Shown piece after piece: positions 51,922-62,061 of a stretch of DNA of 64,000 bases. Within the stretch, counting starts at the first letter, position 1. Each line of letters starts with the position of its first letter. The stretch comes from Hyphomicrobiales bacterium (GTDB taxonomy: Bacteria > Pseudomonadota > Alphaproteobacteria > Rhizobiales > Rhizobiaceae): the NCBI GenBank assembly GCA_900472295.1, contig UCIA01000014.1, forward strand, positions 1-64,000. Reading direction: 5' to 3'. Under the pieces are notes generated by a model that worked only from the letters and a program-made list of their open reading frames with translations, did no database searches and had not been told where the DNA came from. Position numbers and translations under genes: made by a program.

Positions 51922-52332
51922 TTGGTGTTCGATACGAAATTTGCAATCGTCTTGAGAGACGACCTCGCCGTCTGGCAGAAGCTGAATGTCACAGCGTTCC
52001 TGACCAGCGGCATCGTCGCGCAATTTCCTGAGATCATCGGCGAGCCCTATCGCGACCGTGCCGGCAACGTCTTCAATCCGCTGTCGATCCAGCCGGTCAT
52101 CGTGCTTTCGGCGGATGGACCGACGCTCAATGCCATCCATCGCCGGGCACTGGAGCGCGGCGTGACGACATCCGCCTATGTCGAGGAGATGTTTGCCACC
52201 GGCCATGATGCCGCCAACCGCGCCGTCTTCGCCGAGTTCGCGCCTGATGACGCCAGGATCGTCGGCATCGCTCTGCGGGTCGACAAGAAACTTGTCGACA
52301 AGATCACCAAGGGCGCCCGCATGCATGGCTGA
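51922..52332 (+). CDS. DUF2000 family protein
   Basis: This 136-residue protein begins VFDTKFAIVLRDDLAVWQKLNVTAFLTSG, the signature of DUF2000, with NPLSIQPVIVLSADG in the middle. Its fold resembles small peptidyl-tRNA-hydrolase-like proteins, but no activity is established. It uses TTG 51922 with GGAG eight bases upstream; the longer frame from 51709 lies over the AraC gene. It is divergent from an AraC regulator. Confidence 0.8.
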   Translation: MVFDTKFAIVLRDDLAVWQKLNVTAFLTSGIVAQFPEIIGEPYRDRAGNVFNPLSIQPVIVLSADGPTLNAIHRRALERGVTTSAYVEEMFATGHDAANRAVFAEFAPDDARIVGIALRVDKKLVDKITKGARMHG

Positions 52333-52461
52333 TGCGTAGGCAATTGGGGTGCCGTGGGCTGAGCCTGTCCATGGCGCCTGTTGTGCCAGTCGCTTTTGGC
52401 TTGCCGGGCGCAGGCGATTGCCGCAAAGGTTAAGCGTCAATCCTCCCCAGCCGGCCCGATA

Positions 52462-53403
52462 GTGAACGTTCCCGCAAAGTCAGACGAAAGCGCAACGCCG
52501 CCCGCGGCGATGCTGGCCATGCTGTCCACCTATGTGTTTTTCACCTTTCTCGACACCTCAAGCAAATATCTGGTGCTGGCCGGCGTTTCGGCGCTGATCG
52601 TCGCCTGGGCCCGCTTCACCGTCCATGTCCTGCTTGTCGGCGTCTTTCTGCGCGGCTGGCGCGAGCCGTCGCGGTTCCGCGCCAACAATCTGCCGGCCCA
52701 CATCTTGCGCGGCGGGCTGCTGTTCGGCTCGACCATGTGCAACGTCATGGCGCTCAAGACCCTGCAATTGGCCGAGACCACGTCGATCTACTTCTTCGGC
52801 CCGATGGTGATCACCGCCCTTGCCGGCCCGCTGCTTGGCGAATGGGCGGGGTGGCGGCGCTGGCTGGCGATCCTGACAGGCTTTGTCGGCGTGCTGGTCA
52901 TTACAAGGCCAGGCGTCGGCGTTTTCGGCATCGGCCATCTCTTTGCGCTCGGCTCGATGCTGTCGAACAGCTTTTACGTCATCATGACCCGGCGCATGTC
53001 GGCCAGCGAAAGCTCGGAAAGCCTGATCCTGTTTTCGGCGCTGGCGCCGGCCGTGCTGCTTCTGCCGATGCTGCCTTTCTCGCATGGGCTGCCGCAGGAT
53101 GGCTGGCACTGGTTCATCCTGGTGATGCTGGGAGTCTTCGGCGCCGGCGGCCACTGGCTGCTGGTGCAGGCCTACCGCCTGGCGACCACCACCGCGCTGG
53201 CGCCTTATCCCTATTCGCAGATGGTCTGGATGATCCTGTCCGGCTGGATCATCTTCCATCAGTTCCCCGACCGCTGGACGCTCGTCGGCGCCGCCATCAT
53301 CGTCGCCAGCGGCCTCTACATCATTCATCGCGAGCACCGTTTGCGGCTGCGAAATCGCACAACTGTCGACGTCGAGGCGGAGGCGCTGGCGAAAAAACTT
53401 TGA
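52462..53403 (+). CDS. EamA/DMT-family membrane transporter
   Basis: This protein of about 313 residues has ten predicted helices in two EamA repeats (LAMLSTYVFFTFLDTSSKYLV to ITRPGVGVF, then LFALGSMLSNSFYVIMTRRM to IIVASGLYIIHREHR). It is a drug/metabolite-type exporter or permease. The start is uncertain: GTG 52462 (VNVPAKSDE) or ATG 52510; the frame is open to 52381. It directly precedes a LacI regulator and a 2-hydroxyacid dehydrogenase, so it may export or import a related hydroxyacid or sugar acid. Confidence 0.8.
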   Translation: MNVPAKSDESATPPAAMLAMLSTYVFFTFLDTSSKYLVLAGVSALIVAWARFTVHVLLVGVFLRGWREPSRFRANNLPAHILRGGLLFGSTMCNVMALKTLQLAETTSIYFFGPMVITALAGPLLGEWAGWRRWLAILTGFVGVLVITRPGVGVFGIGHLFALGSMLSNSFYVIMTRRMSASESSESLILFSALAPAVLLLPMLPFSHGLPQDGWHWFILVMLGVFGAGGHWLLVQAYRLATTTALAPYPYSQMVWMILSGWIIFHQFPDRWTLVGAAIIVASGLYIIHREHRLRLRNRTTVDVEAEALAKKL

Positions 53404-53467
53404 TTTGCTCCGAATCCGATGGCATAACGCCGCATTTAAAAAATTTAAAAAATCGGGGAGCGAAGGG

Positions 53468-54490
53468 CTGGCACAGAAGATCAAGCTTTCAACGATCGCG
53501 GATGCGCTTGGCGTATCCACGGCCACGGTGTCCCTCGCCTTGCGCGACAGTCCGCTGGTCGCCGGCGCAACGCGCGACCGCATCAAGGAGCATGCCCGCG
53601 CCATCGGCTATATCTACAACCGCCGCGCCGCCTCGTTGCGCACCTCGCGCTCGGGCATTGTCGGCGTCGTCGTCCACGACATCATGAACCCGTTCTTTGC
53701 CGAGATATTGCGCTCGATCGAAAGCGAGCTCGACCGCAGCCGGCAGACCTTCATCCTGTCCAACCATTACGACCAGCTGGAAAAGCAGCGCATTTTCATC
53801 GACACGCTTTTGCAGCTCGGCGCCGACGGCGTCATCATGTCGCCGGCCATCGGTACGCCGGCGTCCGATATCATCATGGCCGAGGAAAACGGCCTGCCGG
53901 CGGTGCTGATCGCGCGCAGCGTGGAAGGCGCCGACGTGCCGGTGTTTCGTGGCGACGATGCCTACGGCACCGCCCTTGCCACCAATCATTTGATCTCGCT
54001 CGGCCACAAGCGCATCGCCATGATCGGCGGCACCGACCAGACCTCGACCGGGCGCGACCGCTATCAGGGCTACCTCAATGCCATGGAAGCCGCCGGGCTC
54101 GAGGTCAGGCCGTCCTGGCGCATTGCCGGTCCCCGCACCAAGCAGGGTGGGTTCGAGGCTGCTGGACAGTTTTTGGCGCTGAAAGACAAGCCAACCGCCG
54201 CCTGCTGCTGGAATGATCTCGTCGCCATAGGGCTGATGAACGGCATTGCCCGCGCCGGCCTGGTGCCGGGCGCCGACATCTCGGTCACCGGCTATGACGA
54301 TCTCGAGGAGGCGGCCATCGCAACACCTGCGCTCACCACAGTCTGGAATGGCCAGCGCGAGGTCGGCCGCCGCGCCGCCAGCGCGCTTCTCGACAAGTTG
54401 AATGGACAGGCGGTACGGCCGTCACAGGAACTGATCAAGCCGGAACTGCATGTGCGTCAGTCGACCGGCAAGCCGGTGGAGCGTGCATGA
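53468..54490 (+). CDS. LacI-family regulator, apparent CTG start
   Basis: This 340-residue LacI/GalR regulator has its helix-turn-helix IKLSTIADALGVSTATVSLALRD at residues 4-26, a hinge with RRAASLRTSRSGIVGVVVHD and a sugar-binding-like domain with TGYDDLEEA. The conserved N-terminus begins at LAQKIKLS, where the codon is CTG 53468 with GGGGAG eight bases upstream. The only other starter is TTG 53405 without a ribosome site. Its stop overlaps the dehydrogenase start as ATGA. It probably regulates the adjacent dehydrogenase and transporter. Confidence 0.85.
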   Translation: MAQKIKLSTIADALGVSTATVSLALRDSPLVAGATRDRIKEHARAIGYIYNRRAASLRTSRSGIVGVVVHDIMNPFFAEILRSIESELDRSRQTFILSNHYDQLEKQRIFIDTLLQLGADGVIMSPAIGTPASDIIMAEENGLPAVLIARSVEGADVPVFRGDDAYGTALATNHLISLGHKRIAMIGGTDQTSTGRDRYQGYLNAMEAAGLEVRPSWRIAGPRTKQGGFEAAGQFLALKDKPTAACCWNDLVAIGLMNGIARAGLVPGADISVTGYDDLEEAAIATPALTTVWNGQREVGRRAASALLDKLNGQAVRPSQELIKPELHVRQSTGKPVERA

Positions 54491-55470
54491 CCAAGCCTGA
54501 CCAGTTGCAATCCGTCGCCGTTTTGGTGCCGGGGCATTTCAACGACCATGCCGTCGAGCGCATCGACCAAACCTTCAAAAGGGTCAAGATCGAACGCGCC
54601 GATCCGGCACTGGTCACCGACGAGATGCGCCGTGACGTGCGTGCCATTGCGTCCTTCGCCGGCGTCAGTGCAGCGATGATGGATGCGCTGCCCAACCTCG
54701 AGCTCATAGCTTCCTTCGGCGTCGGCTATGATTCGGTGGACGCCGTCCATGCCGGCAAGAAAAACATCATGGTCACCAACACGCCCGATGTTTTGACCGA
54801 GGAGGTCGCCGACACCACGATCGGCCTTCTGATCAACACCGTGCGCGAAATGTACGCGGCCGAGAAATGGCTGCGTGACGGCAGCTGGGTGAGCAAGGGC
54901 AACTATCCGCTGAGCCGGCTGACCTTGCGTGGCCGCCATGTCGGCATTTTCGGCATGGGTCGCATCGGCCTTGCCATTGCGCGCCGGCTGGAAGCCTTCG
55001 GGCTGCCGGTAGCCTATCACAACCGGCGCAAGGTCGAAGGTCTTGCCTACCAATACCACCCGACGCTGAGGGGCCTTGCCGAAGCGGTCGATACGCTGAT
55101 TTCCGTGGTGCCGGGAGGTGCTTCCACCGAAAAGGCGGTCAACGCCGAAATCCTGGCGGCGCTCGGCGCCAATGGCGTGTTCGTCAACATTGGCCGTGGC
55201 AGTACGGTCGATGAGCCGGCTCTCGCGGCAGCTCTTGCCAACGGCACCATTGCCGCCGCCGGGCTGGATGTCTTTGCCGACGAACCGAACGTGCCCAAAG
55301 CCTTGCTCGAAGCGCCGAACACCTCGCTTTTGCCGCATGTCGGTTCGGCCTCGCACCACACGCGCCGTGCCATGGCGGATCTCTGCGTCGACAATCTGGT
55401 GTCGTGGTTCAGCGAGCGCCGGCCGCTGACGCCGGTGCCGGAAACGGTCAATGTGAAGGCTCGCAGCTAG
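54487..55470 (+). CDS. D-2-hydroxyacid dehydrogenase (glyoxylate/hydroxypyruvate reductase type)
   Basis: This 327-residue NAD(P)-dependent dehydrogenase has the nucleotide motif GRHVGIFGMGRIGLAIARRL near residue 143. The catalytic Arg is in NIGRGSTVDE, Glu in DVFADEP and His in LLPHVGSAS. GASTEKAVN near residue 205 suits glyoxylate or hydroxypyruvate as substrate. It overlaps the LacI gene by four bases. It may connect with the glyoxylate and glycerate metabolism of the window, but substrate choice cannot be read with certainty. Confidence 0.88.
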   Translation: MTKPDQLQSVAVLVPGHFNDHAVERIDQTFKRVKIERADPALVTDEMRRDVRAIASFAGVSAAMMDALPNLELIASFGVGYDSVDAVHAGKKNIMVTNTPDVLTEEVADTTIGLLINTVREMYAAEKWLRDGSWVSKGNYPLSRLTLRGRHVGIFGMGRIGLAIARRLEAFGLPVAYHNRRKVEGLAYQYHPTLRGLAEAVDTLISVVPGGASTEKAVNAEILAALGANGVFVNIGRGSTVDEPALAAALANGTIAAAGLDVFADEPNVPKALLEAPNTSLLPHVGSASHHTRRAMADLCVDNLVSWFSERRPLTPVPETVNVKARS

Positions 55471-55474
55471 CGAA

Positions 55475-55500
55475 CAGGCCGATCACTATGATCAGGCCTG
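55475..55500 (+). terminator. Hairpin after the dehydrogenase gene
   Basis: CAGGCC-GATC and GATC-A-GGCCTG form a 10-bp stem with one bulged A and a 5-base loop, four bases after the stop at 55470. There is no clear T-run, so it may be a weak or Rho-assisted transcript end. Confidence 0.35.
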
Positions 55501-55636
55501 CCCGGGAACTCGGCAATTACCGTTAGCGGCCCCACACCCCGACATAGGTTAACGTCGAGACGGCGCCGCCACACTTATTAACGGCGACTTAACCCTTTGG
55601 AATCACTATTCGTCCACCTCTTGTGAGTGCGCGTGG

Positions 55637-56059
55637 ATGAAGACCATGAAAACGACTTCCGCATTGATCGCTGCCACGGCGCTGTTCGGCGGCGTGCTGC
55701 TGTTCCATGGTGGCGCTGGGCAAAGCGTTGCCGACGAGGTCACGCCATCTTCCAGCTTCAGGCTGGTCGCCAATGGCGATGAAGGCGACTGCGCGATCAG
55801 ACGCGGCGCCGCGATTCAAGACGGCCTGTCGCTGTTGACGGTGGCGCCGAATTGCCGCCGGCTGCTGCCCGGCATCGAGCGAGCGAAATTCTGGCGCGAG
55901 GATGAGGACGGCACGGTCGCCTTCAGCGCCGACGGCATCGACCCGATCGTCACCTTCTCGGTTGCCGATGGCGACGGTTACGAATCCTACGCTCCGGCCA
56001 CGCCACTGCTGTCGCTGGCGACAACCGACAATCAGGTTAAAACCGCCGACAATTGGTAG
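55637..56059 (+). CDS. Small secreted protein, possible AprI/Inh-type protease inhibitor
   Basis: This 140-residue protein has a signal peptide (TTSALIAATALFGGVLLFHGG, cleavage near VAD). The mature part has GDCAIRRGAAIQDGLSLLTV, a second Cys in APNCRRLLPG, AKFWREDEDGTVAFSADG and DGDGYESY. This spacing of Cys, Trp and strand motifs resembles AprI/Inh metalloprotease inhibitors (the Omp19 fold). The match is by pattern only. It converges with the hydrolase at 56065. Confidence 0.6.
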   Translation: MKTMKTTSALIAATALFGGVLLFHGGAGQSVADEVTPSSSFRLVANGDEGDCAIRRGAAIQDGLSLLTVAPNCRRLLPGIERAKFWREDEDGTVAFSADGIDPIVTFSVADGDGYESYAPATPLLSLATTDNQVKTADNW

Positions 56060-56064
56060 CGCGA

Positions 56065-56838
56065 TTATTCCGCTGCCGCCCGCGCGCCGGCTTTCGCTGC
56101 CGCATGCAGGCGCACCGCGTCGCCGAAGGCGCGAAAAATCTTGGCCGAGTTGCTGTCCGACTTGACCCAGTATTCCGGGTGCCACTGCACGCCGACGGCA
56201 AAGGCGCGGGCGTCCTTGACCGAAACCGCCTCGACCGTGCCGTCGCCGGCCACCGCCTCGATCTGCAATTTCGAGCCGAGCCGGTCGATCGCCTGGCGAT
56301 GCAGCGAGTTGACCTTGATGTCTCCGGCGCCGAACACGCCGGCGAGGCAGCTGCCGGGCTTGATGGAAATGGTCTGGTGAATGGCGAAGCGTTCGTCCTG
56401 GTTGTCGCTCACCGGCGCGCGGTGGTCGAGCGAACCTTCGCGCTCCTGGATTTCTGTACCCAGCGTGCCGCCCAGCGCTACGTTCAATTCCTGGATGCCC
56501 CGGCAGATGGCAAGCAGCGGCACGCCGCGCTCGATCGCCTTGCGGATCAGCGGCAGCGTGGTGGAATCGCGGGCCGGATCGTAAGGGCCGTTGGCCTCGC
56601 TGGCGTCGCCACCATAGAGCGAGGGATGCACGTTGGACTTCGAACCGGTGACCATGACGCCGTCGACCGACGACAGCAGTTCATCGAAATCGAGCCGGTC
56701 GCCGAAGGATGGCACCAGCAGCGGAAACACGCCCGCGCCCGAAAGTGCCGCCTCGACATATTGCTGAGGGGCGGCATGCCAGGTGTAATTGTCGAACTGG
56801 CGGACGTCGGTGGAGATGGCGACGAGCGGCTGGTGCAT
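56065..56838 (-). CDS. Gamma-glutamyl-gamma-aminobutyrate hydrolase family protein (peptidase C26)
   Basis: This 257-residue class I glutamine-amidotransferase-type hydrolase has its nucleophile in LLAICRGIQELN (near residue 113), a catalytic His in VGVQWHPEYW (near residue 220), and VTGSKSNVHPSLYGG earlier. It cleaves gamma-glutamyl amides, such as gamma-glutamyl-GABA from the polyamine pathway. A gamma-glutamyl ligase is encoded at 43373, but 12 kb away. The start is ATG 56838; more than 100 upstream codons are unsupported. Confidence 0.87.
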   Translation of the reverse strand: MHQPLVAISTDVRQFDNYTWHAAPQQYVEAALSGAGVFPLLVPSFGDRLDFDELLSSVDGVMVTGSKSNVHPSLYGGDASEANGPYDPARDSTTLPLIRKAIERGVPLLAICRGIQELNVALGGTLGTEIQEREGSLDHRAPVSDNQDERFAIHQTISIKPGSCLAGVFGAGDIKVNSLHRQAIDRLGSKLQIEAVAGDGTVEAVSVKDARAFAVGVQWHPEYWVKSDSNSAKIFRAFGDAVRLHAAAKAGARAAAE

Positions 56839-57066
56839 TTTGGGTCCGGATTCCCTTTGACGCGAAGCGAATAGACTATTGTGCCTGCAAAATAGGCGAT
56901 CCGAAGGCGCTTTTCCATGGCAAGTTTCGCCTTCACGCATGGGCCACACCGACATCGTTAGACTATAGTTGCAGGCCGGGCGCGCGCCTTGCGGATTTGT
57001 CGCCGATGTCGCCGTCAAATCCCGCTGCCGTGCTGGACTTGACCCCTTGCCCGTGTATTGTTTCGG

Positions 57067-58243
<1,177 letters not shown>

Positions 58244-58265
58244 GCGCACTGGCCAAGTTCAAAGC

Positions 58266-58296
58266 AACCCCGGGCGGCTCGCCCGGGGTTTTCTTT
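58266..58296 (+). terminator. Rho-independent terminator after the TRAP binding-protein gene
   Basis: AACCCCGGGCG and CGCCCGGGGTT form an 11-bp perfect stem with a 3-base loop, followed by TTCTTT. It lies 23 bases after the stop. The strong stem can also help end the convergent dehydrogenase transcript. Confidence 0.85.
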
Positions 58297-58323
58297 GCCT
58301 TGTGTGGCCTGATGCCGAGAGGC

Positions 58324-59352
58324 TCAGCCCTTGCCCGGCACTACCAGCACCTTGACCTCGCCGGGCGCTGCCGGGTTGGAGATAACCGAGGAGGCTTCTT
58401 CCAGACCGACCTGTCTGGAGATGAGTTTGTCGATCTCGATCGCGCCGGACGCGACAAGGTCCGCCGCCCGCCTGTGGGTGAAGGGGTTGATGAACGAGCC
58501 AAGGACCTTCAGTTCGCGAAACAGCACGTCGAACGGTTCGAAGGACACTTTCACGCCTCGCGGCATCACGCCGACAATCACCACTGTGCCGCCCGACTTC
58601 GCCAGCCGCATCGATTGCTCGACGGTGTCGGGGACACCTGCGCATTCGAGCACCACGTCGACCCCGCCGGGCACAAGGCCGGCTGGCCCGGCGATGGCCT
58701 CGATCGGATCGCCGCTGCCTGGATCGACCGTCGCCGTTGCACCGAGCTCTTCGGCGAGCGCCCGGCGCGAGGCTTGCCGCGTCGAAAGGATGACGGTCGC
58801 TGCTCCCGCGAGCCTCGCCAATTGCACGGTAAGCAGGCCGATGACGCCGCCGCCAAGCACCACCACCGAGGCGCCGGGTCTGATGCCGGCGAGGTCGACA
58901 GCGTGCAGGCAACACGCCAGCGGCTCGCAGAAAGCGCCGTGCGTAGGCTTGAGGTTCGCAGGCAGAAGAAAGGCCTGGTTCTGCGGCATCACGACATAGT
59001 CGGCAAAGCCGCCGTCGCGATGGATGCCGATAGCCCTGAGATTGCTGCACAAATTGACGCGGCCGGCCCGGCAATGGCTGCAGCGCCCGCAGGAGATGTT
59101 GGGATCGCCGGTGACGCGGTCGCCCACGGCGATGCCGGAAACCGCTTCGCCGACGGCCTCGACGATGCCGCAGAATTCATGACCAAGCGTCACCGGCGGG
59201 CTCGAGGGGAATTCGCCGTGCAGGAGGTGACGATCGGTGCCGCAAACGCCGCAGGCTTCGACGCGCACGAGAACATCCTGCGGTCCCGCAACGGGCTTGT
59301 CCACCTCCCGCAGCGCAATGCTGCCCACGGCTTCCAGGCGCACGGCTCTCAT
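58324..59352 (-). CDS. Zinc-dependent alcohol dehydrogenase (MDR family)
   Basis: This 342-residue medium-chain dehydrogenase has the catalytic zinc Cys in ACGVCGTDRHLLHG and GHEFCG (His-Glu). The structural zinc lobe is ISCGRCSHCRAGRVNLC, and the NAD motif is VVVLGGGVIGLLTVQLA near residue 170. It oxidises a sugar alcohol or secondary alcohol. It is downstream of the TRAP membrane genes, separated by repeat B copy 2. It probably acts on the TRAP substrate, making a polyol or hydroxyacid plausible. Confidence 0.88.
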   Translation of the reverse strand: MRAVRLEAVGSIALREVDKPVAGPQDVLVRVEACGVCGTDRHLLHGEFPSSPPVTLGHEFCGIVEAVGEAVSGIAVGDRVTGDPNISCGRCSHCRAGRVNLCSNLRAIGIHRDGGFADYVVMPQNQAFLLPANLKPTHGAFCEPLACCLHAVDLAGIRPGASVVVLGGGVIGLLTVQLARLAGAATVILSTRQASRRALAEELGATATVDPGSGDPIEAIAGPAGLVPGGVDVVLECAGVPDTVEQSMRLAKSGGTVVIVGVMPRGVKVSFEPFDVLFRELKVLGSFINPFTHRRAADLVASGAIEIDKLISRQVGLEEASSVISNPAAPGEVKVLVVPGKG

Positions 59353-59381
59353 GACATCCTCATTCGCGCATCAGGACTTGC

Positions 59382-59482
59382 AGCAATTCCAGGAAAAAGT
59401 GTTGAGCGGTTTTCCGTCCGAACTGCGTCAAGACATAGGGATAGAGCGTTTCGTCGTTTCTGTTAACGGCGAAACGCTCTGG
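59382..59482. repeat. Dispersed palindromic repeat, family B copy 2
   Basis: This element of about 101 bp aligns with copy 1 at 25574-25679 from AGCAATTCCAGGAAAA through AGCGGTTTTCCGTCCG to the final AAACGCTCT. The right half has diverged more. It lies immediately after the stop of the large TRAP permease gene, just as copy 1 abuts the end of puuE-uraD. Confidence 0.7.
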
Positions 59483-59485
59483 CCA

Positions 59486-61261
59486 TCAGTTGAAGTTCGG
59501 CGGCTGCGACAGGTCGGTTGCCGGCGCCGCCGGCTTGGCGGGTGGCGTCTCGCCGAAGTTCGGTGGTTGGGACAGATCGGGAGCCGCACCGTTGGCAGGT
59601 GGCGTGCTGCCGCCGGCAGGCGGCGTCTCGAGCGGCGACATGCCCGGTACGCCTGGCACCGTATAGTCGATCGTGCCCGGGTCGACGGTTGTGCCCTTGT
59701 AGTGCATGACCATTTGCGGGAAGGCGATGGTGAGCCCGATCATGATCACCTGGATGCAGACGAAGGGCACCGCGCCCCAGTAGATCTGGCCTGTGGTGAC
59801 CGGCGCGATCTGCTTGCCGGTGAGGCGATCGAGATAGGGCACGCGCGCGGCGACCGAGCGCAGGTAGAACAGCGCAAAGCCGAAGGGCGGATGCATGAAG
59901 GAGGTCTGCATGTTGACGCCAAGCAGCACGCCGAACCAGATCAGGTCGATGCCGAGCTTGTCGGCGGCCGGCGCCAGCAGCGGCACGATGATGAAGGCGA
60001 GCTCGAAGAAATCGAGGAAGAAGGCGAGCACGAAGACCAGGATGTTGACGCCGATCAGGAAGCCGATCTCGCCGCCCGGCAGCGACGTCAACAGATGCTC
60101 GACCCAGATGTGGCCGTTGACGCCGTAGAAGGTCAGCGAGAACACCCTCGCGCCGATCAGGATGAACAGCACGAAGGACGACAACCTGGTCGTCGAGGCC
60201 AGCGCCTGCTTGATGACGTCCAGCGACAGCCGTCCCTTCACCGCGGCCATTGCGAGCGCGCCGACAGCGCCCATGGCGCCGCCTTCGGTCGGTGTGGCGA
60301 TACCGAGGAAGATGGTGCCCAGCACCAGGAAGATCAGCGCCAGCGGCGGGATCAAGACGATGATCACCTGCTGCGCCAGCCTCGACATCATGTTGATGTT
60401 GAGCCGCTGGTCGAGGATCGCCACGATATAGATTAGGATGACGCCGATGCTGGCGCCGAGGATATCGGCATTGTCGCCCTGCGTTGGTGCCAGATAGCGG
60501 TAGGCGGCATAGGAGACGGCGACCGTCACCACCAGCGCCGCCAGCAGCGACAGAACGCCATGGCCGAGCGTGCGGGCCGCCAGCGGCAGCGCCGGCATCG
60601 AGTTCGGCCGGACGATCGACATGATCAGGATGTAGAGCGTGTAAAGGCCGGTCAGCACCAGGCCGGGGATCAGCGCGCCGGCATACATGTCGCCAACCGA
60701 GCGGCCGAGCTGGTCGGCGAGCACGATCAGCACCAGCGACGGTGGGATGATCTGTGCCAGCGTGCCGGACGCCGCGATCACGCCCGACGCCACCCGGCGG
60801 TCATAGCCATAGCGCAGCATGATCGGCAGCGAGATCAGCCCCATGGCAATAACCGACGCCGCCACCACGCCGGTGGTTGCGGCCAGCAGCGCGCCGACGA
60901 AGATCACCGCATAGGCAAGGCCGCCGCGGATCGGCCCGAACAGCTGGCCGATCGTGTCGAGCAGATCCTCGGCCATGCCGGAGCGTTCGAGCACGATGCC
61001 CATGAAGGTGAAGAAGGGAATGGCCAGCAGCGTGTCGTTGGACATCACCCGGCTGCCGTAGAAATTGTCGGGCAAAGCGTGCAGCAGCGGCCATGCCAGA
61101 TTGATCGAGCCGCCGGAATAGGGCGACAGCACGACACCGATGAAGAAGAACATCAGGCCGTTGGCGGCGAGCGAGAAGGCGACGGGGTAACCGATCAGCA
61201 GGAAGATGATCAGCGAGGCGAACATGATCGGCGCCATGTTCTGGGCGATGAACTCGATCAT
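59486..61261 (-). CDS. TRAP transporter large permease (DctM family) with long C-terminal tail
   Basis: This 591-residue inner-membrane protein of the DctM family has at least 12 helices (PIMFASLIIFLLIGYPVAF at the start). GVVAASVIAMGLISLPIMLRYGYD and ASGTLAQIIPPSLVLIVLADQLG are typical. It is longer than the usual 430 residues because of a central insertion and a Pro-rich tail. The tail (last 70 residues) contains DLSQPPNF twice. It works with the small permease by a four-base overlap and with the binding protein at 57134. Confidence 0.9.
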   Translation of the reverse strand: MIEFIAQNMAPIMFASLIIFLLIGYPVAFSLAANGLMFFFIGVVLSPYSGGSINLAWPLLHALPDNFYGSRVMSNDTLLAIPFFTFMGIVLERSGMAEDLLDTIGQLFGPIRGGLAYAVIFVGALLAATTGVVAASVIAMGLISLPIMLRYGYDRRVASGVIAASGTLAQIIPPSLVLIVLADQLGRSVGDMYAGALIPGLVLTGLYTLYILIMSIVRPNSMPALPLAARTLGHGVLSLLAALVVTVAVSYAAYRYLAPTQGDNADILGASIGVILIYIVAILDQRLNINMMSRLAQQVIIVLIPPLALIFLVLGTIFLGIATPTEGGAMGAVGALAMAAVKGRLSLDVIKQALASTTRLSSFVLFILIGARVFSLTFYGVNGHIWVEHLLTSLPGGEIGFLIGVNILVFVLAFFLDFFELAFIIVPLLAPAADKLGIDLIWFGVLLGVNMQTSFMHPPFGFALFYLRSVAARVPYLDRLTGKQIAPVTTGQIYWGAVPFVCIQVIMIGLTIAFPQMVMHYKGTTVDPGTIDYTVPGVPGMSPLETPPAGGSTPPANGAAPDLSQPPNFGETPPAKPAAPATDLSQPPNFN

Positions 61262-61863
61262 GGGCGCACCTCCTGGGCGAGCGCCTTGGTCTCTTCGGCA
61301 AGGGCTTTCGCCTCGAGTTCGGCCTGTTCATGCACCGATATGAACGGATTGGGATCATCCATGTCGCCACGCATGATGGCGATCTTCTTGATGATCTCGG
61401 AGATGCCTTGCAGCGCCAGCAGGAAGAAGCCGACGAGCAGGATCGCCTTGGCCGGCCAGATGATCAGCCCGCCGGAATTGTTCGACATCTCGCCGCTGCG
61501 AAACGACAGCGACACGTAAGGCACGAAATAGATCACCATCAGCGTCACGAAGGGCATCAGGAAGAACAGATGGCCGAGCAGGTCGATCCAGTGCTGCACG
61601 CGGCGCGACCACATGCCGTAGACGATGTCGATGCGGATATGGTCGTTCTGTTTCAGCGTATAGGCGGCAGCCAGCATGAAGGCGGCGCCGAACAGGTACC
61701 ATTGCAGCTCCAGCCAGGCATTCGACGAGATGTCGAAGACCTTGCGGATGATGGCGTTGGCGGCGCTGACCAGAATTGCCAGCAGGATCAGCCACGATAT
61801 CCATCTGCCGATGAACTCGTTCATACGGTCAATCGTTCTGGATAGAGCGAGCAGCCCTGCCAT
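61258..61863 (-). CDS. TRAP transporter small permease (DctQ family)
   Basis: This 201-residue membrane protein has four helices (WISWLILLAILVSAANAIIR, LELQWYLFGAAFMLAAAYTL, LGHLFFLMPFVTLMVIYFV and AKAILLVGFFLLALQGISEI). It ends in a charged tail EQAELEAKALAEETKALAQ, likely a short coiled coil. ATG 61863 has GGGAGGAATGC upstream; the longer frame is unsupported. It overlaps the large-permease start by four bases. Confidence 0.9.
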   Translation of the reverse strand: MAGLLALSRTIDRMNEFIGRWISWLILLAILVSAANAIIRKVFDISSNAWLELQWYLFGAAFMLAAAYTLKQNDHIRIDIVYGMWSRRVQHWIDLLGHLFFLMPFVTLMVIYFVPYVSLSFRSGEMSNNSGGLIIWPAKAILLVGFFLLALQGISEIIKKIAIMRGDMDDPNPFISVHEQAELEAKALAEETKALAQEVRP

Positions 61864-62061
61864 GCATTCCTCCCTGAAGTCGAAGGCGCGCCGGCTCCCC
61901 TTGTTTTCCGTCGCGCCGCTGTGGCCCAACGGTATGCCGCGCGTGGTTCGGCGGGTCAACATGGCATGGAGCCGATCAACGCCGTTATGACGGGAGGCAG
62001 GGGATAAAGTGCCGACCGGCTGCTGCGTCATGCAACCAAAGTCTGACGCCGGATGCGGCGA

